Shown here: piece after piece, positions 1-10,487 of the stretch
How the letters are laid out: the number at the start of each line of letters is the position of its first letter
Position numbering within the stretch: the first letter of the stretch is position 1
Source: Pseudorasbora parva
Taxonomy: Eukaryota > Chordata > Actinopteri > Cypriniformes > Gobionidae
Direction: 5' to 3'
DNA length: 64,000 nt
NCBI RefSeq assembly: GCF_024679245.1
Contig: NC_090177.1
Location: 39,806,803-39,870,802, forward strand
Position numbers and translations under genes: made by a program
The notes under the pieces: generated by a model
Seen by the model: only the letters and a program-made list of their open reading frames with translations
Told to the model about the DNA's origin: nothing
Databases searched by the model: none

Positions 1-430
<430 letters not shown>

Positions 431-496
431 GTTGTCACATGGGGAGAATTGTAATACCACCAATTCCACGAATCAGGGAAAAGATAGGAATCATAT

Positions 497-585
497 AATA
501 ATAATAATAATAATAATAGATTTTATTTATAATGCACTTTTCATTCCGAAGAATCTCAAAGTGCAACAGAGGGGGGGGGGGGGGG
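497..585. repeat. (AAT)n tract, fish repeat fragment and poly-G run
   Basis: An (ATA)n run at about 497-518 is followed by a segment containing TAATGCACTTTTCATTC, a phrase I recall as dispersed in cyprinid genomes, and then by a run of 15 G at 571-585. The poly-G length is likely unstable between individuals or assemblies. Confidence 0.6.
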
Positions 586-641
586 AAATAACAACAAAAA
601 ATGAATAACAAGTAAAAATATAGAATACTACAAACAATCAA

Positions 642-848
642 CCAACACAGAAAACAGAACAGAAACAGAGCTGATGGTGAACAGAAACAGAGCTGATGGT
701 GAACAGAAAACAGAACAGAAACAGAGCTGATGGTGAACAGAAACAGAGCTGATGGTGAACAGAAACAGAGCTGATGGTGGACAGAAACAGAGCTGATGGT
801 GGACAGAAACAGAGCTGATGGTGGACAGAAAACAGCTGATGGTGGAAG
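642..848 (+). repeat. 22-bp minisatellite
   Basis: About nine copies of a unit reading roughly ACAGAAACAGAGCTGATGGT plus two bases (GA or GG). Some copies carry an extra GAACAGAAAAC insert. Open frames across it (amino-acid repeats of the FCxPSALFL type on the minus strand) are a by-product of the repeat, not evidence of a protein. Confidence 0.9.
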
Positions 849-1370
849 TCTCTGTTAGCTCCGCAGCACACTGTGGTCCACTCCATGTTTCAGATTTCTC
901 CCAGCGGCAGTGTCCCGATGACATCGCCGAGGCACGACAGCTGAAAACCAGATGATGGGTCTTCTTCATGATGATTCAAACGATGGGGATCGCTGCAGCA
1001 CCATGCAGGAGGCAGAACATTCCTCCGGGCACTTCTGTGGACACACCGGGGCCGGCGCAGATGTCGCTCCACGGTCGCAACGCAGGACGGAACAGCGGCG
1101 CAGCCGAGAAGCAGAACATCCCAACATCATGCCGGACGCCGACGACGAGAGCCCGGATGACGCTAGCCCGGTGCAAACTTCAGCCACCATGCAGCTTAAG
1201 CTCAAGGGAGACCACCAGTGAGCACCCGCGGCGAGAAACATCAAATGTCCTCCAAACCAGAAACCAACCGCAGCAATTCAAACGTAAACATTAAAGAAGC
1301 GGTTGAAAACGGCGAAACGACGAACAACGACCTCTCAGTGGCTGCCAGCAATCAGCAACAGTCCCAATTG
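849..1370. other. CpG-rich segment, unidentified
   Basis: GC- and CpG-rich sequence unlike its AT-rich neighbours, following directly on the minisatellite. Short frames are open on both strands (for example 952-1221 plus and 966-1244 minus), but none resembles a protein I know and no splice sites fix a frame. It could be a CpG island with a first exon or part of a dispersed repeat. I favour a repeat because the upstream fish-repeat fragment and minisatellite run into it. Confidence 0.35.
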
Positions 1371-1499
1371 TAGCTCTGACTGTTAGACTAGTCACAAACA
1401 TAAGGAAATAAAATAAAATGTAAATCTAATAGTACATTAACATGATCATTTGTGGGTGGAGAAGCGGCGAACAGACAACGCCAGCGTCCTCTCCCCCAC

Positions 1500-1548
1500 G
1501 TTGCCTAGCAACCAATGACGCAGCCTTCATATGACAGTTTCAGTTTCC
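1500..1548 (+). promoter_or_regulatory. Clustered X-box, CCAAT, CRE-like and ISRE-like motifs
   Basis: A perfect palindromic X-box GTTGCCTAGCAACC (1500-1513, an RFX-type site) overlaps a CCAAT box (1512-1516). That runs straight into TGACGCA (1516-1522, CRE/X2-like). An interferon-stimulated-response-like AGTTTCAGTTTCC lies at 1536-1548. An ATG at 1572 opens only an 18-codon frame (1572-1628). The spacing resembles a compact promoter. No TATA box or recognisable downstream gene is seen, so function is inference. Confidence 0.35.
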
Positions 1549-1628
1549 TCTGGCTTGCTTTACGATCCCACATGGAGGTTTTCAAGTCTGTGTTGCGATC
1601 TCTCCTGAAGCTACAGCAGAAAATCTAA

Positions 1629-1869
1629 TTCGGAGGCAAGAAAGTACAAAAAAAAACAAAAAACAGATAATATTGCGTCTAGTACTTCTACCGTTGTAGA
1701 TATTGTTGTATGAGTTATATCAGGTTAAAGTGTAGTTTCTCTAGTAAGGAATGGTGCCTCGACCTCGTGTTAATTTCAAAGCCCCATGCTAATACAGATA
1801 AACAATGAGTGACAGTGGCGGGCGAGGTTGTAATACGTTTTGAAACAACCATCCACTTAAATGAGCCCG
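1629..1869. other. Intergenic, nothing identified
   Basis: Moderately AT-rich single-copy-looking DNA between the promoter-like cluster and the palindromic MITE. No frames or structures stand out. Confidence 0.4.
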
Positions 1870-2140
1870 ATCTCACAAAAATGCGTATAAATAGTACGAG
1901 TTTGTAATCTCATGGAATGTATACGCCAAAATGAGTTTTGGTGTGCATATGATACGCGCTTTATGGCGTATTATACATACGTACCCCCCACCCCACCACC
2001 CTAAACCTACCCAAGAGCGTGTCATATGCGCACCATAAAGTGCGAATCATATGCACGCGAAAAACTGTGTAGCATTTGCACACCAAAACTCATTTTGGCG
2101 TATCCATTCCACGAGATTTCACACTCACGCATGAGATCGT
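1870..2140. mobile_element. Palindromic (foldback) MITE
   Basis: Two inverted arms, 1906-1947 and 2077-2118, match at almost every base; each contains ATACGCCAAAATGAG and its complement. Pairing continues imperfectly outward (a GATCTCA region on both sides) and inward through the GCATATGA and TTTATGG blocks. A C-rich/G-rich spacer (CCCCCCACCCCACC) lies at the centre. No transposase is present; length is about 270 bp. This is typical of cyprinid palindromic MITEs. Confidence 0.85.
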
Positions 2141-2856
2141 GTTGACTTAAATACATGTTAATCTGCTCTCACTCACGCACTCACAAACATATAAATGTGC
2201 AAGTACAGACATGCACAAACACATTCAATATGCACACGCTATATTTACACATATATTATTGTTGCAGCCATTCATTTAAAATAAAACTGTTGTTCTTGCA
2301 TATCACTTGGAGAACCTTTAGTTTTTGTGCATTTTGTCTGCCTGTTACAACTTACCCCAGTGTTGTAACAAAGGACCAATCAGTATTTGTCATCATTTCA
2401 CAAAGTCTGTGATGTAGTTTTTGTACTATTTGTAGTAGAAAGAAATGTGGGTACTTTGTCCAAAAGTTTCTCGACGTGTAGCTAAAAAAAGGGAAACAGG
2501 GTGCCATACATAACTCTTCCTCTCTCTCACTCACACACACACCATATATAAACCGATAAACATGTCCTACTTTAGTTTTTATCTTCTTTTTTCAGTTAAC
2601 ATTACAAACTTTTCACTTTCTCAGGTTTAGGAATAGTTATATTTCTTGCTAATGCAGAGGCATCGCACATGTGCACAATCTGCTGTCGGCACAACTGCAC
2701 TGCTGGGCAAGCTTTATGGTGACGAGCTTATGGTAATGCTTCACAAACAGACATTTGTGATTAGCACATAAAACATCCTGCAAGCAAATGCCACACTTTA
2801 GTTCTCACTTCCATCCATATTTAATTAAGTGTTCAAAACGTGTTTAGAGAGTAAAA
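2141..2856. other. Intergenic, nothing identified
   Basis: AT-rich DNA with short CA-rich patches (around 2160-2230 and 2527-2545). No convincing coding frame, RNA or transposon end was seen. Confidence 0.4.
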
Positions 2857-3097
2857 TGGACTGCATTTATATAGCGCTTATATCCAAAGCGCTTTACATT
2901 TTGCCTCACATTCACCCATCCATACACCGACGGCGATGTCAGCCATGTAAGGCACCATCCAGCTCGTCGGGAGCAGCTGGGGTTGGGTGTCTTGCTCATG
3001 GACACTTCGACACTTGGTCAGGTGGAACGGGGATTGAACCACCAACCTTTTGGTTTGTAGACAACCTACATGAACCACTGAGCCCCTGCCACCCCAG
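2857..3097 (+). repeat. Dispersed teleost repeat
   Basis: Starts TGGACTGCATTTATATAGCG and ends near GAGCCCCTGCCACCCC. I recall this roughly 240-bp sequence, with its GCGCTTTACA and GCTCATGGACACTTCG phrases, as scattered through many teleost genomes. A GGGATTGAACC block resembles a pol III B box. The exact class is not certain to me. The open frame across it is incidental. Confidence 0.7.
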
Positions 3098-3535
3098 AGT
3101 ACAGACTAAGTATTACTATTATGCTGAATTTATGCATAGACATTCTAAGCAGATGCCTGTAGACACATGCCTTTATATTGGGGGACCTAATAGACCCTTT
3201 TCACATTTCTGGGTTTTTGAATGAGAGCATACATTAAATATATTTTTTGTGTGTCCTCATCTGCTCAAATAGCAAAAGAAAAACGCAACATTAGTAATTT
3301 CACAACTTTAACGGCAGTGAAAAGAGAAAGATGTTATTTTTACCATCACTCCCATAGATGCTGTATTAGAAACACACTCACAGCAGCGATTCGTTGTTGT
3401 TGTTTTTTTTTTTTTTGTAATTTGTGGCAAAAGTAATATAATAAAAAAATTTAAGGTTATAAATGTACATACACTTTAAAAAAAAAAAAAAATACAAAAA
3501 AACAGGATTTACGGAATTAAATTGATGACAATTAA
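3098..3535. other. Intergenic with homopolymer tracts
   Basis: Contains a poly-T run (about 3400-3417) and a poly-A run (about 3478-3492). One phrase, AATAGACCCTTTTCACATTT, is familiar from cyprinid repeats. No gene seen. Confidence 0.45.
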
Positions 3536-3896
3536 TGTCACGTCTAAACACGAAGTAAAACTGGTGCGAGGACTCAGGTGCAAAGAAAGATAATTTATTA
3601 CAAAATAAACATAAACTCAAAACAAAACCCACAAGGGGGAAAAAACACATAATCATAAAACATAAACCAAAGACTCAAACCAAAGGAATCACGGGGAACT
3701 GAGAGACGTAGACGAGACATACACAAGGATCCAACACAGACTGACAAACACAAGGAGCTTATAAGGGGAAGAAATCAAGAGGGAACAGGTGGGGCAAATT
3801 AACCAATAATCAGATAACAAGAAGGGCGGGGTTGACAGTAGACCGGAGACATGACAAAACCCACATGTGCACACAAAACAGGACAGGCATGTGACA
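3536..3896 (-). mobile_element. LTR of a Ty3/Gypsy-like retrotransposon (3' LTR)
   Basis: A 361-bp sequence bounded by TGTCAC and GTGACA, the canonical TG...CA ends of an LTR. On the minus strand it contains a TATA-like CCTTATAAGC and a downstream AATAAA polyadenylation signal in the expected order. It is preceded directly by a purine-rich tract (AAGGAGGGGG) that fits the polypurine primer of plus-strand synthesis. The other LTR is not in the window, so the element is 5'-truncated near 5660. The external flank is ATTAA. Assignment to Gypsy rather than another LTR class is from resemblance to cyprinid Gypsy LTRs. Confidence 0.8.
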
Positions 3897-5642
3897 TTAC
3901 CCCCTCCTTAAGGAGCGGCTACCAGACGCTCCACTAGGGACAGGGATGGGAGAAACAGACCAGGGCGGGACGGGAGGGGCTGACCAGGGCGGGACGGGAG
4001 GGGCTGACCAGGGCGGGACGGGAGGGACTGACCAGGGGGGCACGGGAGGGACTGACCAAGGGGGCACGGGAGGGACTGACCAGGGGGGCACGGGAGGGAC
4101 TGACCAGGGGGGCACGGGAGGGACAGACCAGGGCGGGACGGGAGGGACAGACCAGGGTGGGACGGGAGGGACAGGGGAAACAGACAAGGAAGGAACAGAC
4201 AAGGGAGGGACAAGGAAAACAAAAAGTTCAGGAGGCCATGGTAGCCCACAAAGTTCAAATGGCCAGGGCGGCCCGCCGAGTTCGGGAGGCCCACCGAGTC
4301 CAGGTGGCCGGAGCGGCCCGCAGAGTTCAGGCAGCCAGGGCGGCGCGGGTAGAGCAGGGTGCCAGGGAGGCACGGTGAGAGCAGGAAGCTTCAGTGGCGC
4401 AGGCAGAGCAGGGCGCCTCAGTGGCGCAGGCAGAGCAGAGCGCCTCAGCGGCGCAGGCAGAGCAGAGCGCCTCAGCAGCGCACGGAGAGCAGGGAGCCTC
4501 AGCGGGGCACGGAGAGCAGGGAGCCTCAGCGGCGCACGGAGAGCAGGACGCCTCAGCGGCGCACGGAGAGCAGGACGCCTCAGCGGCGCACGGAGAGCAG
4601 GACGCCTCAGCGGCGCACGGAGAGCAGGACGCCTCAGCGGCGCACGGAGAGCAGGACGCCTCAGCTGCGCGGGCCGAGCAGGGCGCCTAGGAGGCGCGGT
4701 GAGAGCTGGATGCCTGGGAGGCGCGGTGAGAGCTGGACGCCTGGGAGGCGCGGTGAGAGCAAGGCGCCTGCGAGGCGCGGTGAGAGCAAGGCGCCTGGGA
4801 GGCGCGGTGAGAGCAAGGCGCCTGGGAGGCGCGGTGAGAGCAAGGCGCCTGGGAGGCGCGGTGAGAGCAGGGCGCCTGGGAGGCGCGGTGAGAGCTGGAC
4901 ACCTGGGAGGCGCGGTGAGAGCAGGACGCCTGGGAGGCATCTCCGGCCCAGCGGCGTCCACCGGAATGCGATCCACCAGCACAGGGACCACCGGAACACT
5001 ATCCACCGGAACAGAGACCACCGGCATCGGGACCACCGGAACACGATCCACCGGAATAGAGACCACCGGAACACGATCTACCAGTACAGGGACCTCCGGA
5101 ACACGATCCACCGGAATAGGGACCACCGGAACACAGTCCACCGGCATGGGGACCACCGGAACACGATCCACCGGTACAGGGACCTCCGGAACACGATCCA
5201 CCGGAATAGGGACCACCGGAACACAGTCCACCGGCATAGGGACCACCGGAACACGATCCACCGGTACAGGGACCACCGGAACATGATCCACCGGCACTGG
5301 GACCACCGGAATATGATCCGCCAGTATTGGGACCACCGGAACACGATCCGCCGGCACTGGGACCACCGGAATACGATCCGCCAGCATTGGGACCACCGGA
5401 ACACGATCCGCTGGCACTGGGGCCACCGGCACAGGGACCACCGGCACAGGCACGGAGGGAGACTTCCTTCTCCTCCTCCGTTTCAGGACCACCGGAACAC
5501 GATCCACCGGCAGCGGGACCACCGGAACACGATCCACCGGCAACGGGACCACCGGAACACGATCCACCGGTAACGGGACCACCGGAACACGATCCACCGA
5601 CACAGGGACCACCGGAACACGATCCACCAGCAACGGGACCAC
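3897..5642 (-). CDS. Proline-rich tail ORF of LTR element (possibly spurious)
   Basis: A 581-codon open frame on the minus strand whose stop codon TAA (3899-3897) abuts the LTR exactly and whose last residues (SRSLRRG) are encoded across the polypurine tract. The protein is low complexity: repeats of PVPVDRVPVV (30-bp units), RRPALTAPP (27-bp units) and PVPPWSVP (24-bp units). It has no gag, protease, reverse transcriptase or integrase motif. Every repeat unit is a multiple of three, so other frames on both strands are also open for hundreds of codons; openness alone is weak evidence. Position suggests the extreme C-terminal part of an element polyprotein expanded by minisatellite growth. Retrotransposon-derived; no host function inferred. 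Confidence 0.35.
   Translation of the reverse strand: MVPLLVDRVPVVPVSVDRVPVVPLPVDRVPVVPLPVDRVPVVPLPVDRVPVVLKRRRRRKSPSVPVPVVPVPVAPVPADRVPVVPMLADRIPVVPVPADRVPVVPILADHIPVVPVPVDHVPVVPVPVDRVPVVPMPVDCVPVVPIPVDRVPEVPVPVDRVPVVPMPVDCVPVVPIPVDRVPEVPVLVDRVPVVSIPVDRVPVVPMPVVSVPVDSVPVVPVLVDRIPVDAAGPEMPPRRPALTAPPRCPALTAPPRRPALTAPPRRLALTAPPRRLALTAPPRRLALTAPRRRLALTAPPRRPALTAPPRHPALTAPPRRPARPAQLRRPALRAPLRRPALRAPLRRPALRAPLRRPALRAPLRRPALRAPLRLPALRAPLRLPALRALLRRSALPAPLRRSALPAPLRRPALPAPLKLPALTVPPWHPALPAPPWLPELCGPLRPPGLGGPPELGGPPWPFELCGLPWPPELFVFLVPPLSVPSLSVSPVPPVPPWSVPPVPPWSVPPVPPWSVPPVPPWSVPPVPPWSVPPVPPWSVPPVPPWSAPPVPPWSAPPVPPWSVSPIPVPSGASGSRSLRRG
3950..4180 (-). repeat. 24-bp minisatellite
   Basis: About nine tandem 24-bp units of the form ACCAGGGCGGGACGGGAGG plus five bases, with GGGGGC and GGGTGG variants. 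On the minus strand each unit encodes eight residues (PVPPWSVP). Confidence 0.9.
4384..4940 (-). repeat. Two adjoining 27-bp minisatellites
   Basis: 4384-4680 repeats a unit with GCCTCAGCGGCGCACGGAG. 4681-4940 repeats a related unit with GCCTGGGAGGCGCGGTGAG. Both periods are 27 bp and share the GAGAGCA...GCCT skeleton, so one probably evolved from the other. The frame is preserved throughout on the minus strand. Confidence 0.9.
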
Positions 5643-5650
5643 CGGAACAG
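4965..5650 (-). repeat. 30-bp minisatellite, interrupted once
   Basis: Units of 30 bp built around GGGACCACCGGAACACGATC. They run from about 4965 to 5440 and again from 5485 to 5650, separated by a non-repeat segment (CTCCTCCTCCGTTTC region). Alternating CCACCGG and CTCCGGA variants give a higher-order pattern. Confidence 0.9.
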
Positions 5651-5655
5651 GGTGC

Positions 5656-5960
5656 GCTAGACACCTAATATCTAACCTGAGACACCTAACATCTAACCTG
5701 AGACACCAAACATCTAACCTGAGACACCTAACATCTAACCTGAGACACCAAACATCTAACCTGAGACACCAAACATCTAACCTGAGACACCTAACATCTA
5801 ACCTGAGACACCTAACATCTAACCTGAGACACCAAACATCTAACCTGAGACACCAAACATCTAACCTGAGACACCTAACATCTAACCTGAGACACCTAAC
5901 ATCTAACCTGAGACACCAAACATCTAACCTGAGACACCTAACATCTAACCTGAGACACCA
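5656..5960 (+). repeat. 21-bp minisatellite
   Basis: About fourteen units of CTAACATCTAACCTGAGACA plus C, with a CTAAC/CAAAC alternation. It sits at the point where the LTR element is truncated. It shares the GAGACAC word with the palindromic repeat to its right, so it may have grown from that repeat's edge. Confidence 0.9.
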
Positions 5961-5964
5961 CCCC

Positions 5965-6341
5965 AGAGGAAAGGAAAATCAAACATGAGATCTCTTTCTC
6001 AACTCACATCTTTCTCCTAGACAGAAATGAGATCAAGTGAACATCAAATTGAGACATAAGACTCATAAATCTCCTGCTTCTCACATGTTTCTCCTGAGAC
6101 AAAAAATTACATTCTCTCATGTTTGTCTCATCTAAAGTTTCATAAGAGAAACTTCATTTATGGAACATTTTGCACAGTGCTCAGATTATTCTCCTTAACC
6201 AGAGACACTCACACTCTCACGCTCTCACATTTATCTCCTCTAAAGCTTCATAAGAGATCTCAGTAACATCACTCACTGTGCTCAGTTTATTCTCCTTAAC
6301 CAAAGACGCTCACACTCTCACGTTTATCTCCTCTAAAGCTT
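5965..6341 (+). repeat. Outer palindromic repeat, left arm
   Basis: Three or so degenerate units of about 100 bp, each containing CTCTAAAG(C/T)TTCATAAGAG, a GTGCTCAG block and ATTCTCCTTAACCA. The same units occur in inverted orientation at 14730-15060, so this is one arm of a large foldback repeat. The two arms are separated by the two insertions annotated at 6342-8146 and 8170-14598. Confidence 0.75.
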
Positions 6342-6669
6342 CACAGCAAAAACTCCAGTGTTAAATTAAATCTCCTCAGAGTTTATTTGGCTCCACACTC
6401 AAGAGTGTTAAAAGTAACTCTGAAGAAGTGTTAAAGATAATGAGATAATTAAGAGATGAATTAAGTGTTGATTAATTAGTGCCAATTAGGCCATTAGTGA
6501 TGACACCTGATGATAACAAGCAGAATCACTGAAGGAAAGAGTCACCATTTTTAAGTCACCATTATGGAGATCACTGTTTGCTGTGGTTGGGCTCTTGTCT
6601 TTATAACATTTTTGTCTGGCTGCTTTAATGCAGCCATGAAAATGTGACCAAGTGTTGATGGTTATGTAA

Positions 6670-6763
6670 GGGATAATGTACATAATGTACCTTCGCGTCG
6701 GGGTCCTGATCACTCTGTCGGGGTTTATTCTGCGATAAAAACCGGCTGGGTGTACATTATCCC
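6670..6763. repeat. Inverted repeat GGGATAATGTAC inside the 1.8-kb element
   Basis: GGGATAATGTAC at 6670-6681 is mirrored by GTACATTATCCC at 6752-6763. It flanks a GC-rich core and continues into a CTTATTACACGGC phrase; GCCGTGTCATAAG occurs inverted near 7420. Probably the end of a further nested MITE spanning about 6665-7425. Confidence 0.55.
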
Positions 6764-6934
6764 GCTTATTACACGGCTACTATTCTCAAATAAATAATTA
6801 TTAGACACAAAATATTGTCTTGAGATTAAATATTTTATTAGTTCTTACGCAAAGCTTCCGCGAAGAAAAACAGTTCCAACCTGCTTTAAGCCTTTATCTA
6901 TTGCTGCTAAATGTTGAAAATGAATGCTGAAAGG

Positions 6935-7030
6935 GTTAGTTCACCCAAAAATGAAACCAAGTCTATGATTTACTCACCCTCAAGTCATTATAGGTGTTTA
7001 TGATATTCTTCTTTCAGACAAATACAATCG
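6935..7030 (+). repeat. Fragment of the GGGTTAGTTCACCC MITE family
   Basis: Begins AAAGGGTTAGTTCACCCAAA and continues ATTTACTCACCCTCAAG, as do the longer copies at 12.85-13.79 kb. Truncated. Confidence 0.7.
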
Positions 7031-8603
7031 GAGTTATATTTAAAAAGTCCAGGCTAACGTTAATCCAAGCAGTAGCCTAGTTGTAGTTGTGTTTGAAGTC
7101 CATAAAAATGCAGCTGTCCGTCAAATAACGTGCTCCACACGGCTCCGATGGGTTAATAAAGCCTTCTGATTCAAATCGATGCGTTTGTGTAAGAAAAATA
7201 TCTATATTAAAAACATTATAAAGGAAACCTGCCTTGAAGTCTTCCATTGTAACCCACGGCTGTTTAAGCCACAAGATGGCGCCAGCGTTAAGCAAAGAAG
7301 TAGTACCGGTCAAGTAACTCGTAATACCCGTATGAGCGGGTGTTATCTGGAAATAACGTACCACTGGAATGCGCGATTGACCAATCAGAATCAAGTATTT
7401 CACAGAGCCGTGTCATAAGTTTTGATATAATCATCATGAGCTGAATCACTGATGTCTTTTAGAGCCTAATCTTTGAGTTAGGTTTACTTTGTTGATTATA
7501 GCAACTCTGGTGTTTACAATAATCAGAGGGATTTTAAAAATTATTCTGTTCTAAAAAAAAAAGGTTTGAATCTCTTGTCATTCAGCCACACAGAGACATC
7601 AATAATCAGGGTATGAATCTCAACAATGGTGTCCATCAAAAAGCTTTTGCAGTGGATTCTGGGTGCACCAATCCAAACTCGCCCATGACTCCCAGCATGC
7701 ATTGCAGCATGCATAAATTATAAGATGAACTGATTTATCGATTTCTTTCTATTCTCATCATTTTCTTTTTGCTGTTTTATGTGACTTTTTAACAGCTTGT
7801 TTTGTGATGTTCAGAGTTGATCTGTGTATCTGATAGGCTGTTTGTCACCATTGTTGAGATTCGTTCACTGATTCTTGATGTCTGTGAGTGTCTAACGCAA
7901 CAAAGTAGTTGCCCCAAAAGCCAAGGGTCAAGAGCCCAACTAAAGCAAACACTGATCTCCATAATGGTGACTTAAAAATGGTGACTCTTTCCTTCAGTGA
8001 TTCTGCTTGTTATCATCAGGTGTCATCACTAATGGCCAATCAACACTTAATTAATCTCTTAATTATCTCGTTATCTTTAACACTCTTGAGTGTGGAGCCA
8101 AATAAACTCTGAGGAGAGTTAATTTAACACTGGAGTTTTTGCTGTGTTCAAAAGAGATCTCAGTAACATCCCAGCTGGCATTCAACTGACATTAAACGTT
8201 TAAATGTAGTTGAAATAATGTCAGTTTATGAAAAAACATTGTTTCAACGTCAAAACAACGTTGAACACCAAATAGTTGAATTGGTGTTGTTAACTCACTA
8301 AGAATTCAACATAGAAATATCAACAAGTTTTGAGTTGTACGTCAAATCAACATTATTTTTACAACCATGACTTTTAAAAATTTTGTTGAAATAGCTTAGT
8401 AGAAAAATAACGTTGGAACAACGTCCAAACAATGCTGATCAATTAACTGTTGAAAAAGAGTTGATACATGAATAATGATACAACGTTGAAATATCAACTC
8501 TGAATTAAACGTTTGTTGAGCACTTTCTACATCTTATGGCTTACTTTGACAGCAAGTCCGATTGATCATTTTGGTTAGTCATTCCATACAAGAACAATAT
8601 ATG

Positions 8604-8625
8604 CAGTGGCGGCTGGTGAAAATAT
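8604..8625 (+). mobile_element. hAT-type terminal sequence, single end
   Basis: CAGTGGCGGCTGGTGAAAA is a typical hAT transposon terminus. No matching inverted end was found nearby, so it is probably a truncated copy. Confidence 0.45.
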
Positions 8626-8768
8626 TATATGTGGGGCTGTTTGTGTGGGGGTCTGGGGATATACATTTCCCCCATACAATTTTAAATTTTGTAGATGTGA
8701 TTTCCTGCATTCTGGTGGATTTTAATTTTTATATATTAAGTTGTATATATTAAGTAAATTTTTATATT

Positions 8769-8845
8769 AAGTGGTCTCTTAATTTTTCTTCCAGAGCTAT
8801 ATATATATCCTACACAGCTCTGGAAAAAAAATTAACAGACCGCTT
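8769..8845. repeat. Short palindromic repeat
   Basis: The left arm (8769-8798) starts AAGTGGTCTCTTAATTTTTC. The right arm (8816-8845) starts AGCTCTGGAAAAAAAATTAA and ends CGCTT, as an inverted near-copy. The loop is about 17 bp, AT-rich. Confidence 0.8.
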
Positions 8846-8869
8846 AAAATTAAAAAAAATAACACACAA

Positions 8870-9020
<151 letters not shown>

Positions 9021-9099
9021 TACGAATACAAGATGTATGGCTTGATTGGAGGACGGCAACTGTCCATCACACAAAGGCCAATAGGCTCTGACGGTTCCA

Positions 9100-9208
9100 C
9101 ACAACACCTGCTTGCGCGTGCGCGAAGTGGGTCTGTGTCGTCATCGTCAGCCTCGCAGGTTCTGACCTGGACCGATTCGACTGAATTTTAGGCGGAGCAG
9201 CTCAGACG
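9100..9208 (+). other. Candidate first exon ending in a splice donor
   Basis: A CpG-rich stretch (TGCGCGTGCGCGAAG onward) leads to CTCAGACG followed by GTAAGC, a strong donor with GT at 9209-9210. There is no ATG in a long frame, so it would be 5' UTR. It is paired with the acceptor at 12684 only by position. It lies inside the 6.4-kb TIR element, so it may be a captured or element-borne promoter and exon. Confidence 0.35.
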
Positions 9209-9324
9209 GTAAGCAAAGTTTTTGAAGTCACATTTTATAACTAGAAAATTCCTAAATAAATGTTGAGTGTGCCTGACTCTGGTCCATATACGTATTGTGT
9301 TAATTAATTATGTGTTTATATGGG

Positions 9325-9490
9325 CAGACTAACGTAGTTTAACCGCGAACCGGAGTTAGTGCTAGCTAACCGTCAAACCCCGTTCTTATCTGTGTGTGTG
9401 TAGACGTATGGGCAGACTAGTTTAACCGCGAACCACCGTTAAGTGTAACGTTACGGGCAGACTAGTTTAACCGCGAACTGCCGTTAGTCC
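9325..9490 (+). repeat. Short tandem phrase, three copies
   Basis: GGGCAGACTA(ACG)TAGTTTAACCGCGAAC occurs near 9325, 9410 and 9450 with different spacers. Possibly a young local duplication. Confidence 0.6.
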
Positions 9491-10024
9491 GTCGTTCCAC
9501 CGGCGTGAATGTGTGTACGCTCCATGAAGCTAACGTTATACATATTAGATCAGTTTGAATGTTTTTGTCTTGTACTACCGTTACCCAATCAGGGAGAGGC
9601 ATAAGAATATCTATACATCTTTAGCACGTCACATTCTTCTTTCTTCTTTTTTCCAGAAATTTGGACCTGAAAGTCTCCTTTAACGTTAAGTTGTCCCCAT
9701 ACCTAACCCAACCATCTATTTGAATCTGAAAGTAACTAACCCTTAACTTTTTTTTGTTACATTTTTGTAAAATTTAAATACAGGTTTATGTGGAAGACTT
9801 TTTATATATAAAATGTATATAATAATTTCTGATCAAATTATTGCATTTATGTTTGAATGATTCGTTTTTGACTTGAAACAGTTGCATATTAAACTTAAAT
9901 TTAGCTTATCCTTCCTATTTTGTTGGTTTTGGGGGGCGTGTTAGAGTGGGATTCTGTAGGTGGTCCTCAGAAAAAAATTGGAAGATATAGTCCTTGGGCT
10001 GAAAAAGTTTGAGAAACACTGTGT

Positions 10025-10389
10025 TAAATTGATAGTAAAGGAGATTTATATTATTTGAAAATATGTTTTTATTTTGAATAAATGCAGTTCTTTTAAACCT
10101 TTTATTCATCAAATATATTAAGCAGCAGAACTGTTTCCAACACTCATAATAAATCAGAATATGAGAACGATTGCTGAAGGATCATGTGACGCTGAAGGAA
10201 TGATACTGAAAATTCAGCTTTTCACAGAAATAAATTGTAATTTAACATATAATAAATTGAAAACCAAATATTTAAATTGTAATAAGATCACAATATTACA
10301 TTTTTTTTCTGTATTTTTGATCAAATAAATGCAGGCTTGATGAGCAGAAGAAACTTCTTTCAAAAACATTACAGATAGTAATGTGTCCA

Positions 10390-10392
<3 letters not shown>
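10025..10392 (+). repeat. Dispersed cyprinid repeat, copy 1
   Basis: Shares ordered phrases with 60089-60531: AAATGCAGTTCTTTT, GAAGGATCATGTGAC, GATACTGAAAATTCAGC and TTTTTGATCAAATAAATGCA. It has no coding capacity. Confidence 0.8.

Positions 10393-10484
<92 letters not shown>
10393..10484. repeat. (TA)n microsatellite, target of a hAT insertion
   Basis: An uninterrupted TA run that resumes after the hAT-type element at 12434. The element therefore inserted within it. Confidence 0.95.

Positions 10485-10487
<3 letters not shown>

Larger units (their letters stand above)
6342..8146. mobile_element. 1.8-kb element with ~220-250 bp terminal inverted repeats
   Basis: The left end (6342-6598) and right end (7929-8146) are inverted copies starting CACAGCAAAAACTCCAGTG. 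They match over more than 200 bp apart from a ~25-bp insert in the left arm. The flanks rejoin as uninterrupted outer repeat (AAAGCTT next to TTCAAAAGAG, compare AAAGCTTCATAAGAG at about 6240), which fixes the boundaries. The duplicated target appears to be only TT. No transposase is encoded. The interior holds other repeat fragments. Confidence 0.85.

Noticed and set aside
3536..3896. Exogenous or endogenous retrovirus LTR
   Set aside because: No env or retroviral gag/pol is present. The LTR and polypurine tract resemble cyprinid Ty3/Gypsy-type retrotransposons.
3946..5573. Long plus-strand open frames (446 and 404 codons) across the GC-rich minisatellites
   Set aside because: All repeat units are multiples of three, so several frames on both strands stay open. 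Only the minus-strand frame makes sense relative to the LTR and polypurine tract.
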